Source: Anadara kagoshimensis
Taxonomy: Eukaryota > Mollusca > Bivalvia > Arcoida > Arcidae
Direction of reading: 5' to 3'
DNA: 64,000 bases
Assembly (NCBI GenBank): GCA_021292105.1
Contig: CM037874.1
Coordinates: 27,659,083-27,723,082, forward strand
The position numbers and the translations under genes were made by a program. The notes under the pieces are model-generated. The model was not told the origin of the DNA. It did no database searches and was given only the letters and a program-made list of their open reading frames with translations. The stretch's first letter is position 1; every line of letters starts with the position of its first letter. This document shows, piece by piece, positions 35,501 through 47,100 of this stretch.

Positions 35501-36529
35501 TACTGTAAAGACCTGTCGAAAGGTTAACACTGAGCTAATGAAGAAGACACAAAGCTCGACTGCCGAGATATAGATAACAAATGGTCGAAAAACTGCCGAA
35601 TTATGTCACTATATAACCAAAACAAGCTCCGAACAGTGGCCAACATTCGTATCTCTTTTATGACATACGGATCTAGGAGGTGGGCGCTGTTTCGGAGTTT
35701 GATACCAAAACAAGCTCCGAACAGTGGCCAACATTCGTATTTCTTTTATGACATACGGATCTAGGAGGTGGGCGCTGTTTCGGAGTTTGATACCAAAACA
35801 AGCTCCGAACAGTGGCCAACATTCGTATCTCTTTTATGACATACGGAGCTAGGAGGTGGGCGCTGTTTTGGAGTTTGATACCAAAACAAGCTCCGAACAG
35901 TGGCCAACATTCGTATCTCTTTTATGACACGGATCTAGGAGGTAGGCGCTGTTTCGGAGTTTGATACCAAAACAAGCTCCGAACAGTGGCCAACATTCGT
36001 ATCTCTTTTATGACATACGGATCTAGGAGGTGGGCGCTGTTTCGGAGTTTGATACCAAAACAAGCTCCGAACAGTGGCCTACATTCGTATCTCTTTTATG
36101 ACATACGGATCTAGGAGGTGGGCGCTGTTTCGGAGTTTGATACCAAAACAAGCTCCGAACAGTGGCCAACATTCGTATCTCTTTTATGACATACGGATCT
36201 AGGAGGTGGGCGCTGTTTCGGAGTTTGATACCAAAACAAGCTCCGAACAGTGGTCTACATTCGTATCTCTTTTATGACATACGGATCTAGGAGGTGGGCG
36301 CTGTTTCGGAGTTTGATACCAAAACAAGCTCCGAACAGTGGTCTACATTCGTATCTCTTTTATGACATACGGAGCTAGGAGGTGGGCGCTGTTTCGGAGT
36401 TTGATATCAAGATATAGGGACCGAGATGAGCCACCGATTCGACGCTAATTCGATAACTGCCACTCAACAGTCGAGGTTTGATTCCTTTTCGTTAGCTCAG
36501 TGTTAAACTTTCGACATGTCTGTAGTGTA
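35501..36529. repeat. MITE-B enlarged by an 88-bp minisatellite
   Basis: Inverted ends extend about 70 bases: GACCTGTCGAAAGGTTAACA and CTCGACTGCCGAG on the left, CTCAACAGTCGAG and TTTCGACATGTCTGTAGTG on the right. The centre is a clean tandem array (35617-36408). Confidence 0.8.
35617..36408 (+). repeat. Minisatellite, 88-bp unit, about 9 copies
   Basis: Each unit starts near TACCAAAACAAGCTCCGAAC and ends CTGTTTCGGAGTTTGA, so the unit is itself an imperfect foldback. Copies differ by only a few substitutions (for example CGGATCTAGG versus CGGAGCTAGG), indicating recent amplification. Confidence 0.92.
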
Positions 36530-37065
36530 TGGTATAATCAGGCCAATCTCTAATTAAAACCGTCTACAAAAATTACCTTATTTCATTCGAGTCTATACAT
36601 TAATTGGGATACACTTTTCTACTTATAAAAGAAAAACACGCATTGAAAAAAACCTTTAATTTAATGTTACTTTATTTCTTTTAAGTCACAAAAGGTTTAC
36701 TTTGAAGAGTAATTGTCTTTTAAAATATGCTTGTGAGTTAGTTGTCACCCGTGAATTTATAGGCAAGTTATAAATTATCAAAATATTGCACTTATATCTT
36801 AAAACGTGATTTGGTTAGAAGAAAAACCGAAAACCCTAGTCATTTTTTTTAATTTCACACGAATGCGAGAAAATTGAAATGTGTTTTATGATATTTCATT
36901 TTCGTGACAACAAAGCGAGTAAAATATATTACATTACCCTTATACCTGATTGATACTTCCTATTGTAAATGCCGAACAATGATTTCCATTGAATCACATA
37001 AGTTGACATTTTCCGTAAAAACGTTAACGACAGTGAATTTTCGATTCACAAAAGGGAAGATTTGA
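36530..37065. other. No gene recognised
   Basis: Nothing beyond AT-rich sequence. Confidence 0.5.
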
Positions 37066-37207
37066 GTTGAGTTGAGTTGAGTAATGGTGTTCAACGTCCC
37101 ACTCAAGAATATTTCACTTATATCAAGACGTCGCCAGCTAAAGACAACAGAAATTTTGCCTGTGCGTTGCGCTTATGGCATTATACAGCAGGGTTCTTTA
37201 GTGGCTA
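37066..37207 (-). repeat. SINE-2 3' fragment
   Basis: Starts with repeated TTGAG units (the reversed tail), then GGTGTTCAACGTCCCACTC and AAGACGTCGCCAGC; stops at GGGTTCTTTAGTGGC. Confidence 0.65.
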
Positions 37208-37242
37208 AAAAGTGTCGATACAGATAGCAGCTATTTTCGACA

Positions 37243-37408
37243 TACAGTCAAACCTGTCTTAAAAGCCCCCTGCTTATAAAGGCCAGTAAAATTATATCCC
37301 AATTGTTATTTATTCATATTATTTGAACCTGTATATAAAGACCATCTGTCCATAAAGGCCACTCTTACTGGTTCCCTTGTGTGGCCTTTATAGACAGGTT
37401 TGACTGTA
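37243..37408 (+). repeat. MITE-A copy
   Basis: The best conserved ends in the window, TACAGTCAAACCTGTC and GACAGGTTTGACTGTA, with TA at both borders. Confidence 0.75.
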
Positions 37409-39257
37409 TATAGATATTGAAAGGGATTATGTTGAAAAATAATGCATTATGTCTGCCAAAATTCAAACTCTTACACATGAGTCATATCAATCAGCCCTCG
37501 TACCAACTGTAGAGAATATTGTTTATTTTTTGTAGTGGGGCTACTAAGCTCTTATTTTCCGAAAAATGTGTTTGTCTGTTCGAAAGTGCCTTATGGATCA
37601 CCATCGCCTAGGTTGGAATCCCACAAGTCAGATTCTAGTATGAGAAAGTTTGCTGTTCGGCTTTTTCGGTACGCCAGTTTCCCCTCCACTGCAGATCTGA
37701 CAGCACAGTTTTTTTAATGAAATAACTAAAAACCATTACTTCACTTTCAGAGCCTAGGTTTTGTTTGGTCTCGTACAATAGTTTCTGTCTTGTTTTTGCA
37801 ATCCGAAAATTGGTATTAACATTTCAATTTTGAATTAAATCTATTTCACTATTTTTTTAGGAAAGTCCATATTGTTTTGTATTTCAAAACCCTTGACTGC
37901 CAGTATGGCTGACAAAGGCAAGGGACGTAACTCTTGCATTAACTATCGCAGATATATAGATACCAAATGCGATATATTAGAATAAGTAAAAGGGAGTAAA
38001 TAATGGTTCAACGACAGTAAATAATTGATTCTTTATGTCACAGTCTGTATGTGTGAATGAAAAATCTTGAAATATCGTCTTTGTATCAGCAATCAACATT
38101 GACCTGTCCGTTTGACATTTCAATCCAAGTGCATTTATAAATAGGGATAACATCGGTTTTTGGTCTATATAAAGTTTTTTATTTTGATTCTTATTTGTTT
38201 TCATCTTTCATTAAATGACTGTTCTACTGTATATTTTGTTCAGTGGTTCTATTTTCAAAAGCAAGAACCAACCACTTCCAACCATTTGAAAGACGGGAAA
38301 GACGGGAAAATCGAACCAATCATAACATTGCTTACTTGTTTTCCATATTTTGAACACGAAGCGACCATTGGGTACACATACCTACCAAAGGGAAGTAATC
38401 TCAGCTATTTCGCAGAGGCACCCAAATTGCTTTAAAACAACTCTGTAAGGCATAAGAATAAACTGCATATATTTATTGACAAGTATTACAAGTAAACAGA
38501 AAGTACAAACATTACTGATGAGAAGAAGCTTAAGGATATTCTCTATCTCTCTCCATACTCTCTCTCTATCACTTTCTCTCTCTCCAGACTCCGTTGTCTT
38601 ATACTGTAGCTAAGTTTCTGTTTCATCAAATTGGAGACGGTAAGTTTTTAAGTTTACAATAACAGCTATGGGTCTGGTCCACAAACATTCTGCAGAAATT
38701 GATTATTAATAATGAAATTTAATTATTTACAACAATGTTTTATTTTTACAAAAAAACCAAAGCCACTACATACATGTACATAATGAAAAGTGTAACAATT
38801 AATTCGTTATGTTACATAGAACTACTCAGTATATATATAGTGCAATTTTAAAACAAATTGTCTCTTAAAAATCAAAGATAATTGAAAGTTAAAAAAAAAT
38901 TAATATTATCCCCCCCCCCCGCAAGCAAGTTTATACTAGTTTCAGGGTGAAGTATTGGTATCGTCATGTCTGTCTGTCATGATCAATCTTCATGGTCCAA
39001 AGATGTGTCATGACCTTGGACCAAAGTCATATCGGAAAGCGAAATGTCGAATCGCGGGAAAACATTAATTCCTTGTAGATGTTGGGCCAGGAGTTATTTG
39101 GCTCTCAAGAGACAGTTTAAGTTACACTTTATTTTGTTGTATCGAACGTCTTCATAAGAAAGGATTATTGTAATGACAAAATATTTAATAGTTTTTTTCC
39201 TGAACATTTGTAAGAATTACATTTACAAAAGAGCGCACGTAAAGTAAGATCCATCCA
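37409..39257. other. No gene recognised
   Basis: Apart from the solitary 51-bp unit and a poly-C run at 38911-38920, no supported feature. Confidence 0.5.
38085..38130 (-). repeat. Single dispersed copy of the 51-bp unit
   Basis: Reverse strand reads TTGGATTGAAATGTCAAACG then GACAGGTCAATGTTG, almost identical to the unit but solitary. Confidence 0.65.
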
Positions 39258-39432
39258 TGACTGATGATCGTTGTTACGCCCTGTTATGTAATAAATGCCA
39301 ACTAATGTAATAACCAAATTATAATGTAATAATTCTTTTTGTGTAATATAATAACACCTTGTTATGTAATAAAAAACGACGTGTAATGTAATAAAACAAG
39401 GTTTCGAGTTATGTAATAAAATTTCCGCGTAA
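39258..39432 (+). repeat. Degenerate repeat of TTATGTAATAA
   Basis: At least eight loose copies of (G)TTATGTAATAA or TAATGTAATAA, spaced about 20-27 bases. It lies about 620 bases beyond the Kv stop. Confidence 0.6.
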
Positions 39433-39579
39433 TGTAAAAATGGAATCGGACAATTTAAGGGTCGAAGATTTTGCTATATGGACAGTGTGATTTCTTTAAA
39501 CCCCCTAAACTTCGTTTGCAGTGGATATAATGAAGTATTGTAATATTATATGATATAAATTATATCCATTATCGTGTCC

Positions 39580-39910
39580 GGACCGCTCCGCATGTTTCAT
39601 ATCTTTGAATAGATTTTTATCAAACTTGACTAAAATGTAAACCAACATGAGAAAATATGTTGCTAAACAGGAGGTGCTTACCGGACCGCTCCGCATGTTT
39701 CATGTCTATGAATGGATTTTGATCAAACTTGACTAAAATGTAAACCAACATGAAACAATATGTTGCTAAACAGGAGGTGCTTACCCTTCCTCACCCGGCC
39801 TCACTTCCATGGTGGAAGTTCACGTGTCTAACCTAACTTTTCAGTTCCAAAGTTTTTACTTTGCTTCTGGATTGTGATTCGGACATGGATTAGTATGTTT
39901 GTTTTTGATT
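39580..39910 (+). repeat. DR-1 with a duplicated upstream segment
   Basis: A segment of about 103 bases starting GGACCGCTCCGCATGTTTCA occurs twice (about 39579 and 39683), each ending GCTAAACAGGAGGTGCTTAC; only the second continues into the DR-1 body. It lies about 150 bases past the Kv stop codon, so it could fall in the 3'UTR. Confidence 0.7.
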
Positions 39911-40055
39911 GCATACCAAATTTAGTGTCCGCCCGTCTTGTCACTGGGGACAAGTGTATTTGTCTCTCAGGAGACTACTTCAGTTAAAAATGGTTCATTA
40001 TTTTGAAGGATAAATCATACATTTCATCATCACTTAACATGTATCCTTTTAAATG

Positions 40056-41150
40056 TTAAGCCGTGTTAATCGACCCTCTTATGTTTTGGCATTTTGACAT
40101 GCATTTGTTGAAAATTACACAAATGAATGAATTTTCATTCGGTTTATATGTCTGTTTTTGTCTTAGCATGTCTTTCATTCCGAAGTATAAATCACAGAAA
40201 TTAGCAGAAATCACGGAAATTGGCATTGTAAGAAGAAACAGTCCCGAAATCGAGCAACAGATCGCAATTATTTTTCCTTTTGAATTGGTAGGGTATATAT
40301 CCCCGTAACCTACTGTTGTCATGGTAATTATTGCCCAATAAACGGCTTCAAAGAAATTTTGAAATTTATTTTCTTTCTTGTCACTATCTAATCCTTCGAC
40401 ATTTTCGTTGACGTTGAAAATTAATCCAGCAAACACTATAGACATCACAAAAGCTACCAACACGAACATAAAAAGTTCTCGTCTGCTTCGTTTCGTTGCC
40501 AGTAGCAACGTATTAAATCTAGTACTCAATCTTCCTAATATGCAGATTCTGAAATTCCGAAACGACAATAGACAGTTACTAAACGTAAGGATTCTTACGT
40601 AATGGTAATATTGCTCGATACAAACCTCTGGATTATCACAATTCACGGGGTTATGAATACATTCACTACACATATGAAGTATGTTATAAAGTTCAGCTTT
40701 ACAAAACGCAGAAATAATAAATCCCACGACTGAGATAAAATCCGCAATGGTCAGAAAAGAAATAAAAGAAACAAAGTTTGGACAAGTCGCTAAACGCAAT
40801 GCGAACTCAAGCGTGAAAACACAATTACAAAATGTATCTAAAGCCAGCACGGGTAAAATTGCTTTTGGAATTTCCCAGTTTTTGCCTTTTAATGCTCTTC
40901 TAAAGATTGTTCCCAACAAGTTTTTTCCGTTGTCCTGTCTTTTCATCCTATTGGAAGACGAAATTGGCTGATAGTTGCTTGTAGTAAGGTTAGATTCGTT
41001 GTTTTGCTTTTCCCAAGTGTCGTTGTACATTGTACTGCTTTCTATGGTTTTGGATTTCTCTGCCGGCAACTCTTGGAATGTTTTCAATTTATCCATCATG
41101 TAAACGGAAATGGACAACAGAACGATGCACAGGTATATAATATGCCATAT
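40056..41150 (-). CDS. Kv (Shaw/Kv3-like) potassium channel, exon 2: S1-S6 and pore
   Basis: Exon 2 follows a TTATTGACAG acceptor (41152-41151) in phase 0 and encodes residues 168-531. S1 begins at once (IWHIIYLCIVLLS). A long S1-S2 loop (about 75 aa) follows, then S2 (FTLEFALRL, about 279-287), S3 (TIADFISVVGF), a Cys-bearing S3-S4 loop, S4 (SFRNFRICILGRLSTR, about 363-378), S5, the filter TMTTVGYGD (443-451) and S6 (GLFLLTMPISVISANF). The filter is canonical, so K+ selectivity is expected. Two features are odd. S4 lacks the usual first and fourth positive residues by my alignment (Leu and Ile instead). The S6 gating hinge PxP is PIS (477-479). Loss of the second proline is known in silent/modifier Kv subunits. 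The frame is intact to TAA. Function as a homotetramer or as a modifier is undetermined. Confidence 0.93.
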   Translation of the reverse strand: MWHIIYLCIVLLSISVYMMDKLKTFQELPAEKSKTIESSTMYNDTWEKQNNESNLTTSNYQPISSSNRMKRQDNGKNLLGTIFRRALKGKNWEIPKAILPVLALDTFCNCVFTLEFALRLATCPNFVSFISFLTIADFISVVGFIISAFCKAELYNILHMCSECIHNPVNCDNPEVCIEQYYHYVRILTFSNCLLSFRNFRICILGRLSTRFNTLLLATKRSRRELFMFVLVAFVMSIVFAGLIFNVNENVEGLDSDKKENKFQNFFEAVYWAIITMTTVGYGDIYPTNSKGKIIAICCSISGLFLLTMPISVISANFCDLYFGMKDMLRQKQTYKPNENSFICVIFNKCMSKCQNIRGSINTA

Positions 41151-41184
41151 CTGTCAATAAAAAATAATACCAAATTAATAAAGT

Positions 41185-41223
<39 letters not shown>

Positions 41224-41226
41224 AGA

Positions 41227-41266
<40 letters not shown>

Positions 41267-41397
41267 TTGTCTTGGTCAATGTAAAATTATATCAGAGATC
41301 TCATCGAGATTTCTGTAGGAACCTTGACAACAGAATGAAATAAAAGGTTTATAACATACCACACTTATTAAATAAAAATTAATACCAATTGACAAAG

Positions 41398-41465
<68 letters not shown>

Positions 41466-41550
41466 CTGTAGGAACATTGACAACAGAATGAAATAAAAGG
41501 TTTATAACATACCACACTTATTAAATAAAAATTAATACCAATTGACAAAG

Positions 41551-41600
<50 letters not shown>

Positions 41601-41603
41601 CTG

Positions 41604-41651
41604 TAGGAACCTTGACAACAGAACAATACATAGACATATAATATGTCATAG
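41604..41651 (-). pseudogene. Second, degenerate copy of Kv exon 2 head
   Basis: Related to the neighbouring copy, with the TTTACAG acceptor kept (41653-41652), but the second codon is TGA in the exon frame. Two more diverged copies lie near 41318-41365 and 41470-41530. It cannot serve as an exon in the original frame. Confidence 0.6.
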
Positions 41652-41685
41652 CTGTAAATAAAAATAATACTAAATTAATTAAGGT

Positions 41686-41728
<43 letters not shown>

Positions 41729-41732
<4 letters not shown>

Positions 41733-41783
41733 CTGTAGGAACCTTGACAACAGAACAATACATAGATATATAATATGCCATAA
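41729..41783 (-). pseudogene. Duplicated head of Kv exon 2 (acceptor plus S1 start)
   Basis: On the minus strand a TATTTACAG acceptor at 41785-41784 is followed by codons LWHIIYLCIVLLS, 12 of 13 identical to the true exon 2 start, then diverging to RFLQK and running into the (GA)n tract. No good donor follows. It is best read as a tandem-duplication relic inside the intron; use as an alternative exon is unproven. Confidence 0.7.
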
Positions 41784-41838
41784 CTGTAAATAAAAAATAC
41801 TACCAAATTAATAAAGTTAACACACACACACACACACA

Positions 41839-41905
<67 letters not shown>

Positions 41906-42644
41906 TTGTCTTGGTCAATGTAAAATTATTTCAGAGATCTCAACGAACATTGCTTGCGAACTTCATTCCATATGTAGATACCAGATCCTAGTTCATAAAA
42001 TACCATAATAATTATGCTAGGTTCAAGTAAAAAAGAATATCATAACCATTCCAGATCCAAGTTAAAAATACCATAACCATCCAAATTCCCAGCTAAAAAT
42101 TGTATATCTTTTCTACGAGAAAATTCTAATATTAGCTCTCTCCTAAGACCCGTTCATATATTGCAAATCCGAAAAACCCTTCACACATGCATAGTTATGA
42201 TAAAGCTTCATCAAAGTTGGGCAAGCAGTTTCCGAGGAGAAGTTTACACACGGCAACTGACGGACGACACGCGGCATATGACGTAAGTTAACCATCGACA
42301 TATCGTTTGACTGAGGTGAGCTACAACTTCCAGAACCAATTCTAACAATAGATGCAATCCACCTGGGCTCTGTTAGCTTAGCCAAATGGTTTTGAGAAAC
42401 TTTAAATTAAAAAAACCCATTGAAATAATAATGCAAATTTGACTTTAACTGCTTTTATTTTCTTATAACAATTGTGTGCATTAAGTTTTGAACAGAAATT
42501 TCAGAAATATTGCTTAAACGTAAAATATAAATTTTGGCTAACCAAATGGTTAAGCTAACGGGATTTTGAACATCTGGACTCTCATGCATATAGTGACAGT
42601 GGAAAATACCAGTAGAGAATATCGGAGTTACTATAAATTCTTAC

Positions 42645-43145
42645 CTTAGAATATGTAGAGGAATCCGGGTATGTTAGAAACGACCACACCTTCTGTTTCA
42701 GCCTAGACATTTTACATTGTACTCTCTTAGAAAATGATGTAGACGATTTGGTGTTCATTTCCTGAGAGCCCTTCTGGCATTCCTTGTCAGGGTTGACTTC
42801 GTTTGCTAAAAACGAGTTTGTTTCAAGTTCATTAAAAGCTCTGTAATACGTCTTCCAACAGCAGGGGCTAATAGTTGTTTCCGGTATTCCCCAGAATTTA
42901 AGTTCCTCCTGTACATGAACACCACATTGGTCAGGTGGTATGTGCAGCGTGCCATTACGACAAAGGTTTAACACGGACAAAAATACGTTAGGATCACGGT
43001 CAAAAAAATACTCGTTGTTTTCTTTGTCAAAGTTTTCTGCATTCAGATTCATCATGGATAACTTGGAACCTTCTATTCTTAGGAGAGTAGACTCGTGTGT
43101 CTGAAATCGTATTCCGCCAACATTAATTTGAACGATTTTCTCCAT
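42645..43145 (-). CDS. Kv (Shaw/Kv3-like) potassium channel, exon 1: T1 domain
   Basis: Exon 1 encodes residues 1-167. It starts [11 protein letters not shown], the classic opening of a Kv tetramerisation (T1/BTB) domain, and continues with [10 protein letters not shown] (46-55). Residues H68, C74, C95 and C96 form the HX5CX20CC zinc site known from non-Shaker Kv T1 domains, and ELKFWGI...PCCW matches the Shaw/Kv3 subfamily. An in-frame TAA at 43160-43158 supports this ATG. The exon ends AAG|GTAAGA (donor at 42644-42643), a near-perfect splice donor in phase 0 after codon 167 (TYSK). Protein from this exon lies in the cytoplasm and governs subunit assembly. Subfamily is judged by eye; channel identity is firm. 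Confidence 0.93.
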
Positions 43146-43249
43146 TATAAATATATATTATCAATGGCCAGATTTTATGTAATGTACTTATATAGAATAT
43201 AAAATACATATATTTATCTACAACGCAGTCGATTCCTACTTACTCCCTA

Positions 43250-43690
43250 CAAGGATGTCCCTTATTTCTACAAGTTGTCACTTATTCCGTATAAGAGATG
43301 TCACTTATTCCGGATCAGAGATATTACTTATTCCGTATTAGAGACGTCACTAATTCTACAAGGTGTCACTTATTCCGTATAAGGATGTCACTTATTCCTA
43401 CAAGGTGTCACTTATTCCGTATAAGGATGTCACTTATTCCTACAAGGATGTCACTTATTCCTACAAGATGTCACTTATTCCGTATAAGAGATGTCACTTA
43501 TTCCGTATAAAGATGTCACTTATTCCGTATAAAGATGTCACTTATTCCGGATAAGAGATATTACTTATTCCGTATTAGAGATGTCACTTATTTCGTATAA
43601 GAGATGTCACTTATTTGATATCAGCCAATTCACTTTATAAAGTGTCACTTATTCCCTATAAGACAATGCACTTGCTCCATATAAGGGGTG
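43250..43690 (+). repeat. Minisatellite, about 20-23-bp unit, upstream of Kv exon 1
   Basis: About 20 variants of GATGTCACTTATTCCGTATA, alternating with CAAGGTGTCACTTATTCC. It begins about 105 bases upstream of the Kv start codon, so it lies in the promoter or 5'UTR of that gene. Confidence 0.85.
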
Positions 43691-44162
43691 TCTATAATCC
43701 CTTTTAAGTACTACAATCAGATACTCTACAATATCCTGATAAAGTTGTTTTACTATTTCGTTCAGCACGTCATTACTCAATGATAATTTTTGAACCTCTA
43801 ATAGTTGGTCCGAATACTACATGTATATCTATGAAGCTTCAAATATCACAATTAATCGCTATCATATCATTAGAATTTGAAATATCATGAGCTGAGCACT
43901 TCACATTATTATATAACAAACGTCATGTCCCATCCTACACCGTGTCTACTAAATACCATTCATCACACAAAATGTCAACAAGTTCAACTATGTTTTATCT
44001 TTTGTGGAAAATCATTTAGTTGTGTATTATCATTTTGGAAAATCAGAAAATATATGATACATATACCAGGGGAATTTTAGATTTAGAAAACTAGTATATA
44101 ATTTCTAACAATCCCATATCTTACCACGATAATTACAACAACCAGAATAAAGTTTGAATAGT
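43691..44162. other. No gene recognised between Kv upstream repeat and array
   Basis: Single-copy-looking AT-rich DNA. Confidence 0.5.
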
Positions 44163-47100
44163 AGGTAGATTGGTTATATATCTATGACGTATGGTAGACA
44201 TGAAAACAAAGGTGGCTTGGTTATATATCTATGACGTATGGTAGACATGACAACAAAGGTGGCTTGGTTATATATCTATGACGTATGGTAGATATGACAA
44301 CAAAGGTGGATTGGTTATATATCTATGACGTATGGTAGACATGACAACAAAGGTGGCTTGGTTATATATCTATGACGTATGGTAGGTACGGCAACAAAGG
44401 TAGATTGGTTATATATCTATGACGTATGGTAGGTATGACAACAAAGGTAGATTGGTTATATATCTATGACGAGGGGTAGACATGACAACAAAGGTGGCTT
44501 GGTTATATATCTATGACGTATGGTAGACATGAAAATAAAGATGGATTGGTTATATATCTATGATGTATGGTAGATATGACAACAAAGGTAGATTGGTTAT
44601 ATATCTATGACGTATGGTAGACATGAAAACAAAGGTGGATTGGTTATATATCTATGACGTATGGTAGACATGACAACAAAGGTGGATTGGTTATATATCT
44701 ATGACGTATGGTAGACATGAAAACAAAGGTGGATTGGTTATATATCTATGACGTATGGTAGACATGACAACAAAGGTGGAATGGTTATATATCTATGACG
44801 TATGGTAGACATGAAAACAAAGGTGGATTGGTTATATATCTATGACGTATGGTAGACATGACAACAAAGGTGGAATGGTTATATATCTATGATGTATGGT
44901 AGATATGACAACAAAGGTAGATTGGTTATATATCTATGACGTATGGTAGATATGACAACAAAGGTGGAATGGTTATATATCTATGACGTATGGTAGACAT
45001 GAAAACAAAGGTGGATTGGTTATATATCTATGACGTATGGTAGACATGACAACAAAGGTGGATTGGTTATATATCTATGACGTATGGTAGACATAAAAAC
45101 AAAGGTGGAATGGTTATATATCTATGTCGTATGGTAGACATGAAAACAAAGGTGGATTGGTTATATATCTATGACGTATGGTAGACATAAAAACAAAGGT
45201 GGAATGGTTATATATCTATGATGTATGGTAGATATGACAACAAAGGTAGATTGGTTATATATCTATGACGTATGGTAGACATGAAAACAAAGGTGGATTG
45301 GTTATATATCTATGACGTATGGTAGACATGACAACAAAGGTGGATTGGTTATATATCTATGTCGTATGGTAGACATGAAAACAAAGGTGGATTGGTTATA
45401 TATCTATGACGTATGGTAGACATGACAACAAAGGTGGATTGGTTATATATCTATGACGTATGGTAGACATAAAAACAAAGGTGGAATGGTTATATATCTA
45501 TTAGGACGTATGGTAGACATGACAACAAAGGTGGATTGGTTATATATCTATGACGAGGGGTAGACATGACAACAAAGGTGGCTTGGTTGTATATCTATGA
45601 CGTATGGTAGACATGAAAATAAAGATGGATTGGTTATATCTATGATGTATGGTAGATATGACAACAAAGGTAGATTGGTTATATATCTATGACGTATGGT
45701 AGACATGAAAACAAAGGTGGATTGGTTATATATCTATGACGTATGGTAGACATGACAACAAAGGTGGATTGGTTATATATCTATGTCGTATGGTAGACAT
45801 GAAAACAAAGGTGGATTGGTTATATATCTATGACGTATGGTAGACATGACAACAAAGGTGGATTGGTTATATATCTATGACGTATGGTAGACATAAAAAC
45901 AAAGGTGGAATGGTTATATATCTATGACGTATGGTAGACATGACAACAAAGGTGGATTGGTTATATATATCTATGTCGTATGGTAGACATGAAAACAAAG
46001 GTGGATTGGTTATATATCTATATGACGTATGGTAGACATGACAACAAAGGTGGATGGTTATATATCTATGACGTATGGTAGACATAAAAACAAAGGTAGA
46101 TTGGTTATATATCTATGACGTATGGTAGATATGACAACAAAGGTAGATTGGTTATATATCTATGACGTATGGTAGACATGAAAACAAAGGTGGATTGGTT
46201 ATATATCTATGACGTATGGTAAACATGAAAACAAAGGTGAATTCGTTATATATCTATGACGTATGGTAAACATGACGACAAAGGTGGATTTGGTATATAT
46301 CTATGACGTATTAGACATGAAAACAAAGGTGGCTTGGTTATATATCTATGACGTATGGTAGATATGACAACAAAGGTAGATTGGTTATATATCTATGGCG
46401 TATGGTAGACATAACAACAAAGGTGGATTGGATTGGTTATATATCTATGACGTATGGTAGACATGAAAACAAAGGCGGATTGGTTATATATCTATGACGT
46501 ATGGTAGATATGACAACAAAGGTGGATTGGTTATATATCTATGGCGTATGGTAGACATGACAACAAAGGTGGATTGGATTGGTTATATATCTATGACGTA
46601 TGGTAGACATGAAAACAAAGGCGGATTGGTTATATATCTATGACGTATGGTAAACATGACAACAAAGGTAGATTGGTTATATATCTATGGCGTATGGTAG
46701 ACATGACAACAAAGATGGATTGGATTAGTTATATATCTATGACGTATGGTAGATATGACAACAAAGGTGGATTGGTTATATATCTATGACGTATGATAGA
46801 CATGAAAACAAAGGTAGATTGGTTATATATCTATGACGTATGGTAGACATGACAACAAAGGTGGATTGGTTATATATCTATGACGTATGGTAGACATGAC
46901 AACAAAGGTGGAATGGTTATATATCTATGATGTATGGTAGATATGACAACAAAGGTAGATTGGTTATATATCTATGACGTATGGTAGATATGACAACAAA
47001 GGTGGAATGGTTATATATCTATGACGTATGGTAGACATGAAAAACAAAGGTGGATTGGTTATATATCTATGACGTATGGTAGACATGACAACAAAGGTGG

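Larger units (their letters stand above)
41151..42644 (-). other. Intron of the Kv gene, rich in tandem GA-linked duplications
   Basis: A 1,494-base phase-0 intron with GT-AG borders. Its 3' third (41160-41903) is five serial units, each made of a stretch related to the start of exon 2 followed by (AC)n and/or (GA)n tracts. The two outer units share the same tail (GCGATTGTCTTGGTCAATG at about 41263 and 41902). The 5' part (about 41940-42640) has no recognised element beyond a decayed dispersed sequence near 42140-42385. Confidence 0.8.

Noticed and set aside
40063-40971. Three plus-strand frames of 74-81 codons
   Set aside because: They are antisense shadows of Kv exon 2.
41276-41781. Frames rich in SLSLSL
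   Set aside because: These are (GA)n microsatellites read on the minus strand; only the S1-like part of one copy has meaning, as an exon-duplication relic.
42143-42385. 80-codon minus-strand frame inside the Kv intron
   Set aside because: No donor or acceptor fits, and the sequence resembles decayed dispersed repeat rather than an exon.
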